Source: Uloborus plumipes
Taxonomy: Eukaryota; Arthropoda; Arachnida; Araneae; Uloboridae
NCBI GenBank assembly: GCA_038373865.1
Contig: JAXGGA010001106.1
Location: forward strand, 105,141 to 169,140
Length of the DNA: 64,000 nt
Direction: 5' to 3'
How positions within the stretch are numbered: position 1 is the stretch's first letter; every line of letters starts with the position of its first letter. Under the pieces are notes generated by a model. It was not told where the DNA came from and searched no databases. It worked only from the letters and a program-made list of their open reading frames with translations. The position numbers and the translations under genes are program-made. Positions 47,515 to 59,342 of the stretch are shown piece after piece.

Positions 47515-48747
47515 TAGCTGTCGTGGCCGTCACGAAACTTTCTTCTATATCTATCTTATGAATTCCGGTTACAAAATAAAATACGTACTCGCCCGAGTAA
47601 TTGGAGACAGCTCCAATTTCCCAATTATCGTAATAACCCTGCAAATGCAGAATCAATGAGCGAAATTGGAAATCATTGCAAAAGTCTTGTTTAGATAAAT
47701 TGCAAACATTTTATTTGTTAGTAAAAAGAAATTGGCAACAGTTAAAAATTTCAAATCATTGAAAGTTTTCAGCTGTTTTGATAATTAAATAGCGTGAAAG
47801 CGATTTTTTAATGAATTAATTTTTCGCATTGTTGACTAAGCGCAAAAATCACCCCACCCTCCCCCTGGGGCGATTGGCGCCAAAATTTAATCGATGCTTG
47901 CTTTCATATTGGGTTAGTGTTATTCCAAATTTCATTCAAATCGCAGCAATATTTCCCGAGATACAGTAGGTGCAATGACAAAATAAGCACTTTTGATTGC
48001 TCCACCCCCTTTGAGATATTGACACACAAATTCAATCGGCACCTGTACTCAATAGGCTCTACCTATGGACCAATTTTCGTTTGATTCCGCCGGTTACTTC
48101 CTGAGATATAGCAGTCACCCCCGCGCAGAACATGTGCGATTGCTCCACTCCCCTTCGAGATATTGACAAACAAATTGAATCAGCACCTGTACTCAGTAGG
48201 GTCTACCTATGGACCAATTTTCGTTTGATTCCGCCGGTTACTTCCTGAGATATAGCAATCACCCCCGCGCAGAACAGGTGCGATTGCTCCACCCCCCTTG
48301 GAGATATTGACAAACAAATTGAATCAGCACCTGTACTCAGTAGGGTCTACCTATGGACCAATTTTCGTTTGATTCCGCCGGTTACTTCCTGAGATATAGC
48401 AATCACCCCCGCGCAGAACACGTGCGATTGCTCCACCCCCCTTGGAGGAATTCGCTAAAAAAAGTCAGGTGCACCAGTTCACATGGTGGTACATATGTGC
48501 AAAAATTTTTGTTCGATTTCATTCAGTAGTTTTTGCCCTAGCGCGGCCACAAAAACTGGTCACACACATACAGACTCCACACACACACAGACACACAGAC
48601 ACACAGACAGACAGACATTTTCCAAAAATGGTCGAAATGGACTCAGAGCACCTCAAAACGTGCAAATCCGTCAAAATTCGACATTCGAAAATTTTCACGA
48701 AACCAATACTTTCTTCTATATATTAGATATAGAAGAAAGTAAAAAGG
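47515..48747 (+). mobile_element. Hairpin-ended repeat with internal 144-bp tandem array
   Basis: Near its start it carries CGAAACTTTCTTCTATATCT; its end is ACTTTCTTCTATATATTAGA TATAGAAGAAAGTAAAAAGG, a perfect foldback followed by AAAAAGG. Between lie the tandem array, a CATTCAGTAGTTTTTGCCCTA segment, an ACAC/ACAGAC microsatellite (48,575-48,617) and AATGGTCGAAATGG. No protein. The same plan occurs at 40,351-41,132. Confidence 0.7.
47995..48445 (+). repeat. 144-bp tandem repeat, about three units
   Basis: ACCTATGGACCAATTTTCGT recurs at 48,061, 48,205 and 48,349, a period of exactly 144. Units two and three are nearly identical; the first is more diverged. Confidence 0.95.
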
Positions 48748-48856
48748 TAATTCAAAACGAATAAGAGTTCTTTTCTTTCCTATTTGAAAACAAAATATCG
48801 CTTTATCCGCAATTCCATTACCCGCGAAAGGTACAAAAACAAAACGTTTACTTTAA

Positions 48857-49937
48857 CCCGTTCGGGACGAGCGCCGTAAATGTACGACAGCGCGAGCTGC
48901 CCTACGTGGCCGACCGACGTAAATATACGACAGCGAAAAATGTCTTTTAGGGCCTACCGTCGCATATTTACGGCGCACTTTTGGAACGAAATACTTCTAT
49001 CAGATGGCGTTACTTATCCACTTATTTTTCATTACATTTTTCTGGTTCCTTTATATAGATATCTCTCTGACGTCAGAACAGAGGGTATGTGAAATATCTG
49101 AGAGATTTATTGGGTTCGCGGTGATGAAAACAGAAACACAAGCGGTTTAAAAAGAAGCACGTGATGAAGGCAGGCGTTGCTTATTCAATTTTTTTTTTCA
49201 AAAGATTGCTCTGGTTCCTTTATATATATATCTCTGACGTTAGAGAGGGGAATATCAAGTGTCTGAGATTTATTAGGCTGCAACACGTGGTGAAGAGCGT
49301 ATTAATTCATTTTAATAGTTTCGGTTCTGTTTTAAGGATGGGGCTTTTTATGGGAGACATTCTAACTTAGGTTTTACTTTAGTATTCATTTGGAAAAGAT
49401 GGAAAAAAGCTTCGAAGGAGATGAGCAGTTTGTTCAAAGCACAATAAAAGACGTGAAACTGGTTACGAATGCAAAATGTGCAATGTCGGTCTATGCATCG
49501 ATCCGTGTTTTGAAATTTTTCATACCGCTTTACAATATTAATTATTGCAATAATCGTCATTATTAATGTGTGTCATGATGTTAAGTGTGAAGATTTTTCA
49601 TGTTTCTTTTCTATTTAGTATCAATATTTAGTGTTTAATTTAGGTAGTTTTAGTTGTAGAAAAATAAAATAAATTTATATTTTTAATGTTAAATATCAGT
49701 TATTTTAATAATTTTTTTTGGTTATGATTGAAAATATGTTATATTTAATCTCATCTTCAAAAATGGTGTCATTTCTATGAAAAGTGTACATTTTATCGAT
49801 TATTATGTAATGCGTAGTTTTCGAAATCGCGAATTAGGCTTAGTGGGAGAAAATGCTCCGGCCCGTGAGTGCAATTCGCGGTAACAGCTGCCGGCCTGAG
49901 AGAGCGTTTTCTTCTGCGAGCTGCCGTCCCGAACGGG
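48857..49937. mobile_element. piggyBac-type element, 1,081 bp, non-coding
   Basis: TTAA at 48853-48856 and 49938-49941. Termini CCCGTTCGGGACG and CGTCCCGAACGGG are perfect inverted repeats. Subterminal words GCCGTAAATGTACGACAGCG and GACGTAAATATACGACAGCG repeat in tandem, with an inverted ATATTTACGGCGC. An internal direct duplication of about 171 bp starts with TGGTTCCTTTATATA at 49,040 and 49,211. Confidence 0.92.
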
Positions 49938-50059
49938 TTAAAAGGATTAGAAACATATGACATATGCCAAAAAGTTCGCGAAAAAAGAATCAAAACAGCG
50001 CACACATATCACAACTTGTTGCCAAATCAAAACATTTACAAGCCGATTGACGAGCGAAA

Positions 50060-50640
50060 AGGCAGACGAAATTAACGCGAAGAAGAACGAGAGAACTTCC
50101 AAACAAACAAACGAAAAAAAGAACCGCGGCGGGCGCAATGTCAGCGAACGGAAAGTGGAGGAGAAATAGCCCGAACGAAAGACCAATAATAAATAAATTG
50201 TTGTGTAGCAAAAGGAGGAGAGCGCAACTACACTACACTACACTACACACTCTGCGTAGTCTTCAAGCTCTTTCCCAAAAGGCGGTCGCTCGCCTGTTCT
50301 GTGGAGCAGAGAAGAGACCATGCGAGAGTCGGTTCAATGGCCCCGGGCGCAGCGAGGGGAAAGGGAGGGAAAAAAAAGAGGAAAAATGAAGAAAAAAATA
50401 ATAAATAAAATGAATGGAGGGGGGAGAGAACTGAACCTGATTTTTCGAGGACTCCTCTCTGGCCAATGTTTCAACATTCACACGCCAGTTACTATCAAAT
50501 ATGTCTTGTGAACAACCTGGTGCGATATTTTTAATTCGGTGAATGGAGAGCGGCGGGCAATTCCGGAAAAAAATCGATGCCGCGGCGTGGGTAGCGAAAT
50601 CGGGCATTATTTTTAGCTCTCCCGAGAACAAAAGCATTCC
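50060..50640. promoter_or_regulatory. CpG-richer island
   Basis: Includes CCGCGGCGGGCGCAATG, GGCGGTCGCTCGCC, CCCCGGGCGCAGCG and GATGCCGCGGCGTGGG. Overlapping open frames on both strands (83 and 124 codons) have no recognised family and are likely products of GC composition. Possible promoter, direction unknown. Confidence 0.35.
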
Positions 50641-51119
50641 GATCCACGTAAAAACCGATCATTATTCAATAGATTATTTCCACCTACTTAGTTACCGATA
50701 GTTTGGTGCTAAACTTTATACATGCACATTAAATCGCAAAAAATGCAGGTGTTCAAAACATGAGTTTTAAAAGGATAACACGTTTGAAGAGTACTCAATG
50801 CTTCTCATGAATGTAATTACCCGGCATTTGTAGAACATATTTTTCTTCGTCAGTACTCGGCGGTGTAAAAAATAGATACAAAAATGAAAATAAATCTATT
50901 TCTAAAAAGCAGCAAATAACTAAGCAGGCTTTTAAAAAAATTACGTATCTTAGATACGTATTTTAGAATAAATTTACCATGAGCTTCAGCTCCAAAATTT
51001 CGCAAAATTGACGCATAGTGAGACTGGTTAGTTGTTCTGACGTTGATAATATTTACCTCTTTATTCCCCCTTTTGCTGACGTATTATAACTACTTCCAAC
51101 AAAAATCCGCTACAATGAC

Positions 51120-51215
51120 ACGATCATTTTTACTGCCTCCCCCCCCAAAAAAAGAGGTAAACACGGTCAAGGTCATAGCTCAACTAAGCAGAGCCCCGCT
51201 ATACCCTTCGCATAA
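51120..51215 (+). repeat. Repeat shared with 43,905-44,030
   Basis: Plus-strand counterpart of the minus-strand copy at 43.9 kb, including GTCAAGGTCATAGCTC and CCGCTATACCCTTCG. Boundaries not resolved. Confidence 0.5.
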
Positions 51216-51249
51216 TACTCAGATAGTGCACACAATGTTTTCAACTTTT

Positions 51250-54060
51250 TTTTAAAGAAAGAAACTAATTGACAATTAAAAAAAGATGTATTTTCTTAGC
51301 ACTATTTTAAGGGCTGGGGGTGCAAGCCTGGGTTTAATTCAATTTAAATACAGAAATCTTGAAACAGAAATTATTCTAATCCACAAAACATTTCTTTTTT
51401 AGAAATAATTTGTAAATTTCTTTTAATTATTATTATTATTATTATTTTTGTTATTAATTAATAGTAGTTAATCTTCCTGAACTAAAACGAAACTGTCCAT
51501 GAAAAATTAGAAAATTAGGTCTTTTCAAAATTTCCAAAAGAAAAAAAAAAGAACGTATTTCCAGACAATAAAAATACAAGACCTCTAAAAATATTTAATT
51601 TAAAAAAAAAATCGAAAATCCCTTACCACAAATTCATTTACACTCCCACCACACACACTTTTACCCTGTTTTTCGCTCAATTAATCCTCAAAAAATGAGC
51701 TAAATGCATAATGACCTAATTTACGTATTTGATAAGACAAGCATTTGAATTTTTCCACCGAACTACAACTAGCTGATTTATTCCAGAAGCAAGAATTAAT
51801 GTCCTGCAAAAATAATCAATGCTCTAAAAATCTACACTACAGAACTTAATGCATTTACAGATTTCGAGAGCCGTTGCTATGCATTTTTTGAGCGGGGGGA
51901 GGGAGCTAACACAGAACTATGTAAAACTTTTGTCAAAAAAATTCTGAATCCATTTCAAGGACAGTGGCGATTATTTTGGTGTTTTATGTTGGTCTCGTTG
52001 CAACACATTTTTGAGAACTCTTTTGTCCATCACAGAAATATGTAAGATATTTATCATGTGCATTTCATGTCTCTTTCGGGCTTTTATGGCCATGGGGCCC
52101 ATCGCAATTGTGACATGGTAAATCACCCACTGAGCCCCTTTGGTTGAGGGGGCCTTCATAATTGCAACACTTGCTATGTGTAGCAAATTCGTCATTGAAT
52201 ACAGGAACAGTAATCCATGACTGTACACACAACATGAAACAAGCAAAATAGCTTTCGAAAACTTTCCAACCTTAAGATCTTTTTTTCTAGAAACACATTA
52301 AGAAAGAGCGGAAACAACGTCATCATCTGCCACGTTACGTCACGGATGGATACAAAGAGGAAAGGATGCACGTTAAAAGACGCATGCTTACTACGAAAGT
52401 AACACTGATTATTCTCCTTCACGTGCTAGTCGTCTAGTTTCAGTGAAACGTCTTTACTCCTGTCAGTATGATGATGAGGGGGGGAAAAAGTCAATTTGCC
52501 AGATGCTTCTTCCTATCTTTTATTTATTTATTTTTTTAAACAGTCATAAAGCTTCAGTTAAAATTAAGAGAAAAAAACAAATGTGTGTGTGGGACAATGT
52601 AATAATGATGAATTATAAATCAGAGCGTAAAAACTGAAAACGACAATGCTCAAACTTTTCAAATTAAAACAATGCATGTATTTCGTTAACAAATCAAAAA
52701 TAAAATTCGGTAGATGAATGCAACAAATACAACAGAGCGTATGTTTTTTTTTCTTTTAATTTTGTTAATTTTTTAAAAATGCATTCTCATACTTTTTAAA
52801 TGATAAGTTTATCACACAGTTTTTCTTTATTTTATTTATTGATTGACCCACTTCATTTTATTTCATCGTATTATTATTGTGGCGCTTAAGTGTTATGATT
52901 TTAAAATTTTTACACCAATAAAATTAATCTTAAATGATTAACCGAGCCGAAATGAAATGAACTTCCACAAAAGCATCTAATCCTTTCGAAAAATCCTTGA
53001 ACATATTCGATCGCGGAGAAAGTGTCCTTAAAAATCGTTACCTTTACCCAAGTTTTCTCCTAGTTCACGTTTCAGGGTCTTCTTGTTGGAAAACCGAAGG
53101 TCATTGACAAAAACGCAAAGAATCAGAGAAGTACTTTCAGCTAGTAGATCTGTGTAATTATTAGATAAACAAGAACTTTCATGGCTTTGCGATTATTGTC
53201 GGTGATGGCGATTTTTAAAATTAGATCCACAGAAAAAAAAATAATTTAAGAGCTATAGGATGAGGCTTTTCATTTTAAGGTTTTCCAAGGTGGGGAGTGA
53301 GCACACTTTGTAAGAAAAACATTCAACACTTTATAAGGGAAACAAATAAATGCAAATTCCAAGAAGTAACCACATATTGTTAAAATCCGCGATGGGGGCA
53401 GTTAGGGTATCGGAGCAGTGTTAGAAATAATAATTTAGATCTAGGCATCGTGATAATATCTAGCATAAGAAAAGTTTTTAGGCGTCAAACATAAGTGCTA
53501 TTTTTAAAAAATAAAACATATCATAGGCACCCCTATGGGGGGGGGGGGAGTGCGGGCTCAAGCACCCCCTCCCTCGCCCCAATTTCTTAGAAACTAGAAT
53601 TCTTTGCTTTTAGTCCTATTTTTCGGGGGAAAAATATAAAAACATTTCTTCTTCAGTCATCAATGGAGAAGTTATTAAAAAAACGTCAACTTCTTATTTC
53701 TCTATTCTTCACTGAAATCAGGAGTGCCCCGATGAGAGGTCACTGTGACCGCTCAATAATTTCCGTTTTGGACACTTTTGCTCACGATTCGGCAATTTGA
53801 AGGCAATATTGAGATTTTTTGTTCTTTAGTTTTTTGATTTTTTTTTTTTTTTTAATGTTTTTTCTCACTAAATGTTTTGCATGTACGACATGTGTGCATG
53901 CTTGTATTTTATTATTCAGTAAAATTGGAGCTTCGTTCAGAAAGTTAATTTCCCCCTCCCAAAAATGTTACTTCGGGGCACCCTTGACTGAAATCATTTT
54001 TCATGGATAAATATCTTGCTAAACCATGGGGAAAATATCCGAACACCCCCTTAAAATTAC
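51250..54060. other. No gene or bounded repeat recognised
   Basis: AT-rich with poly-G/C runs (near 53,540) and ATT microsatellite near 51,430. Open frames below 95 codons lack family signatures. Confidence 0.35.
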
Positions 54061-54067
54061 GCACATG

Positions 54068-54631
54068 CAGGGGTTCTCATCCCCCCTAAGCTCAATGGCT
54101 CAAATCCCCCCCCCCCCCATTTTTCTCAACACTTTTGTGCTATTTATTTTTTTTTTATTTTAACCCCTCTTTTTTATTTTATTTATTTTTAAAATATTTA
54201 TTTATTTATTTTAAATATTATTCATTTATTTATTTTAAATGTTATTTATTTGTTTTAAATATTATTTATTTTTTTTTAATATTATTTATTTATTTTTTTA
54301 AATTAAAACTATTATTTTTTTATACATTAGTAATTTTTTAGAAGTACTAATTATGCGCAGAATAGAATAGCTTTTTTCCTCTTCCAGACATTCCAAAGCA
54401 CACACAAACACAAAATAAACAAATAAATAAAATAATAATAAAGAAATAAAAGAAATAATTTGAATAAAAAAATAAATTCAAGAATAACTTTTATTTAAAA
54501 AAATTAGAAATAATTTAAATTAAAAAAATAAATAATTAAATAATTAAAATAAATAAATTAGTTTTAAAAAATCCCTCCCCCATATTTTGATGACGCAACT
54601 TGGGCCATAATCCCCCCTGTGGGCACCCCTG
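54068..54631. mobile_element. hAT-type MITE, 564 bp, perfect 8-bp duplication
   Basis: CGCACATG at 54060-54067 and 54632-54639. Termini CAGGGGTTCTCATCCCCCC and, on the right, CCCCCCTGTGGGCACCCCTG. Same family and core plan as 41,431-41,902. Confidence 0.92.
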
Positions 54632-55198
54632 CGCACATGGAATATATTTATGTATCTCCGAGGCATATATTTTAGCCATGAAATATATGTGTTTCGGAGT
54701 GTTAGAAAAATATTTATTTGATGGAAATGCATTTCGATTGCATTCTAAACAAGACTGTAAAAAAAAATATATTTTCCAAAGGACAAATTGATTGCATTTT
54801 AGAATTTCTTCTAAATTTCATCTAAAATTATCCTTTGCCCGTCAGTCACGAGTCTTAATCACACTGAGTCGGGAAACTAAAACATCAATGCGAGCCACTA
54901 CTTAAGATGTCATATTCGGCGCCTGCGGTTGAAAATCTAGGTGTTAAATTAAAAGTTTTGATCGTTAAATGCGACTAACGACCTCTTATTTCTACTACTT
55001 GATCGAAAAGAGGTGGGGCAATTCATCCCGAACCTCCCACGATACCCCAAACGAAGGCTTGCTTAGGATAAACTAATGAAAAGCTATAAGTATTTATTTT
55101 CTGAACAGTAACAAACATTTCATCAGTTTGGTTGATGCTACCTTTCAATCGTTAAATGTACCTTTTTTTAAACCTTCTGCACTGGACAACCTAAGAAG

Positions 55199-55551
55199 CA
55201 GGGACGTCATTTCAAGTTTTTCCAGGGGGGGGGGGGGAGGCAAGGGTAAAAACACAATACAATTTCTCCAGAAAACAACAAAAACCACGCCCACTTACAT
55301 GTAAATACTGTCGTCCCCGCTTAATCGGGTAACGGATAAACGAATACCCCGCTTTTACGAATAAAATATCTCGGAACCGATGACATAGACGTAATGTTAA
55401 AAATCCCCGCTTAATCAAATACCCCGTTTTATCGAATATTATTTCTTGGAACCGACAGTATTCGTTTAAGCGGGGCCGACAATACATTGCTTTCTCAAAG
55501 TCAGGGGGGGGGGGGCAAATGACCCCCCCTGCCCCCTAAATGAAGGGCCTG
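55199..55551. mobile_element. hAT-type MITE with a nested Tigger-like MITE
   Basis: Termini CAGGGACGTCATTTCAAG and, on the right, AAATGAAGGGCCTG; octamers CTAAGAAG and CTAATAAG match 7 of 8. Same family as 11,500-11,656, including the shared AACAAAAACCACGCCCACTT ACATGTAAATAC core. The Tigger-like insertion at 55,308-55,482 splits that core. Confidence 0.85.
55308..55482. mobile_element. Tigger-like MITE nested in a hAT MITE
   Basis: TA flanks; begins CTGTCGTCCCCGCTTAATCG and ends TTCGTTTAAGCGGGGCCGAC AA. In reverse orientation to the copies at 23.8, 33.7 and 60.2 kb. Confidence 0.82.
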
Positions 55552-57088
55552 CTAATAAGTGAATGCAAATAATAATAATAAGTTGTATAATAAATTAATA
55601 AATGAAGTGAAATTCTTGGACAAAAAACGTGGATAGATCGTGGAAATTAATGCTCAAGTCCGCTCGATGCAAATGAAAAGTTTCCACTTTCAAATATTTA
55701 TTATTGAAGCAAATAAATGAGGGTAACATTTCTACATAACAGTTTAGTTGGGGAAGTGTGCCTCTCCCCTTCCCCCACCCCTATAATTTTTCCATGGGTA
55801 CTTGACCTTGTTTAATAGGTTATTATACCAACGATAAAAAGCCGGGATCAGGTTTTATAGCGGTGCTCATTTTCTGTGAGCCCACACAGTAAGTAAAACC
55901 TGTTTATCTTAGGGGGTGGGGCGGAATTAAAACAGGTTAGAAAAATTTCGGAATATCTTGAAGTGAAGACTAAAAAAATTATGTTATTTAAAAGTTTAAA
56001 ACAAAGCCTTAATGCAGACTTTTTCAGAAGTTAATCATCTTCGATTTTTGAATGTAACCAAAGAAGGGCAATAACCTGCTGAAGCTTTACAGAAAGTCAT
56101 AACAGCATTTAACATGTCTTCCAGATCCTCATATTTATCTTTGTTACCAATCAGTTTTTGCTCACTCTACCGTTTCATTTACAATGCCACGCAGTGCCCC
56201 CCCCCCCCTCCCACACCAATATTTAATGATCATTGCAAATTCCTTTCATTGTTGATTTAAATATCGTCATGGGCTTCCATTTTACCGTCTTGCCTTTAAG
56301 CTTTTTCAGACCGTTCTTAAAAGCATTTAACAACTCAGTTATGATTCTGTCTTGCGATTTGCTTCCTCGTAAAGAAACTTTTTTTTTCTAGTGAATGACA
56401 ATTGCACCTGACGATTGTAGGGATATGAGACCCTTTTTTGTCACGATATTTCAATTCGTATAAATAACAAAACAAAGGGGGTGAGGAAGTTTTTATGTTA
56501 ACAAAAGAGAAAAATAAACTGGAATTAAAGGATTTATTTGGAATGTAGTAATGTTATAATTTGTTATGTACTTCCAATGAGAGATTTATTATGTTTTGAA
56601 GGATGCTACACCCCCCCCCCCAAAGAACAAAGCCACACCTCCCTCAATTGCTACGGAGCCCTCCCCCCCCTCCCCAAAGCGAGATTAAGACCCTTTTAAC
56701 TCCCCTCTCCTCGAGGCCACCGCTGTATTTTGAATACTTCAATAAATTTGTAGCTACGTTCGTTTATATGATCTCTCATCATATTGTTGACTTTTTTTTG
56801 TACAAAATGGATCATTTCGCTTGCTGGTACATTAAGAAATTTAAAATTAGTACACACCTACAAAAATAATTTAAATACTCATGTGCACCAAAGCGATACA
56901 AAAAAGAATACGACGCTTTATAAAAAAAAATAAATTTCAATTTTATGCCACAGACAGATATTTAGTCTCTTTTTTCAGAAATGAAAGTTTAAATTTTTCA
57001 AAACACATGAGCAAGATAATGTGCTAAATATAAAAGATTCCATAGCATTTGAGAGGATATACGCAATCAAATTGGCCAATAAAAGCAA

Positions 57089-57514
57089 CAGTAAACCCTC
57101 GTTATGTCGCGCTTGTCGGGGGACAACAAAAAAGCGCGATTTAAACGATGTCACAAAAAGTAAAAATTCAATTAAAGCACAAATAATGACTGTCTCTACG
57201 AAAATACTAGTTCATCATCATATTGAGACTTTTTTTTTTCATGCAGAAAATTTGCTTGCCAATTTTTCTTTTGAAATAAAAAAAGAAATGAAATAAATAT
57301 TTCTGTCGTTATATGGTGGAATATCAATCCAAAGTTACAGCTTAAAATGCAACAAATTTGGACGTATGGGAAACAGACAAGTTTTGTTCATTGATTTCAA
57401 AAAGAAGAAAATACCCTTTCAGAGAAATGTAATTCTTTTCCTCCTCGGAAGCGATATCTTTTTAAATATTTTTCGGGAGACAGAAGAAAAGCGCGATATA
57501 ACGAAGAGTTACTG
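57089..57514. mobile_element. Tigger-like element, 426 bp
   Basis: Left CAGTAAACCCTCGTTATGTC GCGC and right GCGCGATATAACGAAGAGTT ACTG are imperfect inverted repeats. TA follows the right end; the left flank is AA. No transposase. Confidence 0.7.
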
Positions 57515-57539
57515 TATTTTAAAACAAACTGTGCTTCCC

Positions 57540-57790
57540 ATTCTAGCGCTCATTAACGCCCACAAAGAGAACCGACGATTTCGACTGTAGCGGCGCCGCC
57601 AACCACCAACAAACGCCAAAATAAATCGAAATGCAAAAACATACTTAGTAGCGAGCTCAAATACACAAAGTAATTCGAAGCGTTTTTTAAACGTTTTCCA
57701 CTCCAATACATCGGTGAGAGAGCGCGTTTCGAACGAGAAAAAGTTGTCCTTCACATTCTACAAGGTATCCGCGCCCGACGAGGTGAAAGC
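57540..57790 (-). promoter_or_regulatory. CpG-richer island with a minus-strand donor
   Basis: GTAGCGGCGCCGCC, GAGCGCGTTTCGAACG and CCGCGCCCGACGAGG stand out. On the minus strand an 81-codon frame (starts MKDNFFSFETRSLTDVLEW) contains a good donor, GCTACTAA|GTATGTTT near 57,650. It could be a 5' exon and promoter of a leftward gene, conceivably MED13, but nothing in it matches MED13. Confidence 0.3.
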
Positions 57791-57839
57791 ATTGAACGAA
57801 AAAGGGCGGGAGGGTGGAAAGAGAGACGAGAAGGGGGTC

Positions 57840-59342
57840 CGGAGAGGCAGTTACGGGAAGGTGAAAGGTGAATAGGAGGGGGTCCTAGGAAAGGAAGTTC
57901 GCCAAAGAGAAAAACGGGGGAATTATGAGAGGGAAGAAAAAAGAAAAAGCTCCTGGTTCTTGCCCATGTGGATCTTCCAAATCTCGGTTAGCAAGGCAAT
58001 TTTCGAACAGGATACCTGGGACTACCAAACGTTCCTACGGTCCACGTTGTGGAATAAGGTGTGGTAGAAGCATTACAACTGGACTCGCGATCTAACGAAC
58101 TGTTTAGGATCAAGAAAAGTGTTCATAAAATTGATTTGCATTGTCTTAATAAAAAAACGTTTCGGGACTAATTAAGTTGTTCGCAAAATCGTAAAATACG
58201 ATCGCCAAATATATAACGCTGTTTTGAACACGGTTGCCAAATTTATGAATTGTAAATACGCGACGGGCTAGGGGGGTGGGGAGAGGGCAAAAAGAATGAA
58301 GTTCGTAAGTAAAAGTTTCACAACCGGAGTTTGATATTCAACATACCTTTCATTTATTCTTGCCATTTACTTATTGATTTAGTATTTATTTTTAAAAAAA
58401 TACGTTCACATATTTTTTTGTTTTTTAAAGACAAAAGCACTATTTTCTTCAGATGATCTTGTTTTATATTTTCGTTGATTTTATTTCGTAACAAAAAACA
58501 TCGATGTAGATTATAGAGTTTTATTTATTTTTTTTAGTTTAAATTTTAAAAGATTGAATTTAAGTTGCTTGAAAATAGTTATTGAGCTAAGATCTGTAAC
58601 TTAGCTTTGTTTCTAAGCGGCAAGCATATGTTAAATTAATATATTGTGTCATGTGACAAGAGGGGATCTAATATATTGAAAGAAAGTGACATCATTTACG
58701 AACAACCTCAAAAGAATTATTTGTTTATGTAAAACGAAAAGCAAATAACCCATGCTGATAAACTTTGACACTTATCAGAAAATGTGTAGCATTTTACTTA
58801 TATCAATCCTGAAACAACAAATTATGCAATACAGGGGGGATAGATAAAAGTTATGAGTACCAAATATAATGCGTTTGATAAATTCATTTTTTCATAATTC
58901 AAAACATCTTGACACTTAGAAAATATGAGATACATTTTTGGAAAGAGTTATTTCCCAATAACTTGAACTGAAGATTGTTCAGTATTCCATACAACTATTG
59001 TTTAGTAAAATAAGCTTCGTACTTGATGCATGTATCATAAATTAAATCAATGTTTATGTGTCATTTCATATCTAATCAGTCAGAAGTGACATTGACATTT
59101 TTCATTCCAACAAACTTTGGTTTATATTTTCTATTCTAAGGGATAGAAAAATAACACCAAATATTTGCCTATCTTTTTTTAATTTAACATTTTTTATGAA
59201 ATTTTAAAAACAGCAAAAAATAGCAATTTTGTATTGATGTACTCTCTGACTCAACAACAACTATAAATAATGCCATGTAGTTTCCTTATATTCTTTAAAA
59301 ATCTCTATAACATATACCATGATGTATAACAAATATTAAAAA
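57840..59342. other. Unassigned stretch
   Basis: Begins purine-rich (GAGAGACGAGAAGGGGG), then becomes AT-rich. A plus-strand frame near 57,950-58,095 is Arg/Gly/Cys-rich but unrecognised. Confidence 0.3.

Noticed and set aside
48483..48764. Thr/His/Gln-rich 93-codon frames
   Set aside because: They translate the ACAC/ACAGAC microsatellite inside a mobile repeat.
57950..58095. CPCGSSKSR stretch as a SEC-C type metal motif
   Set aside because: Only a short local resemblance; the remaining motif residues are absent and no splice context was found.
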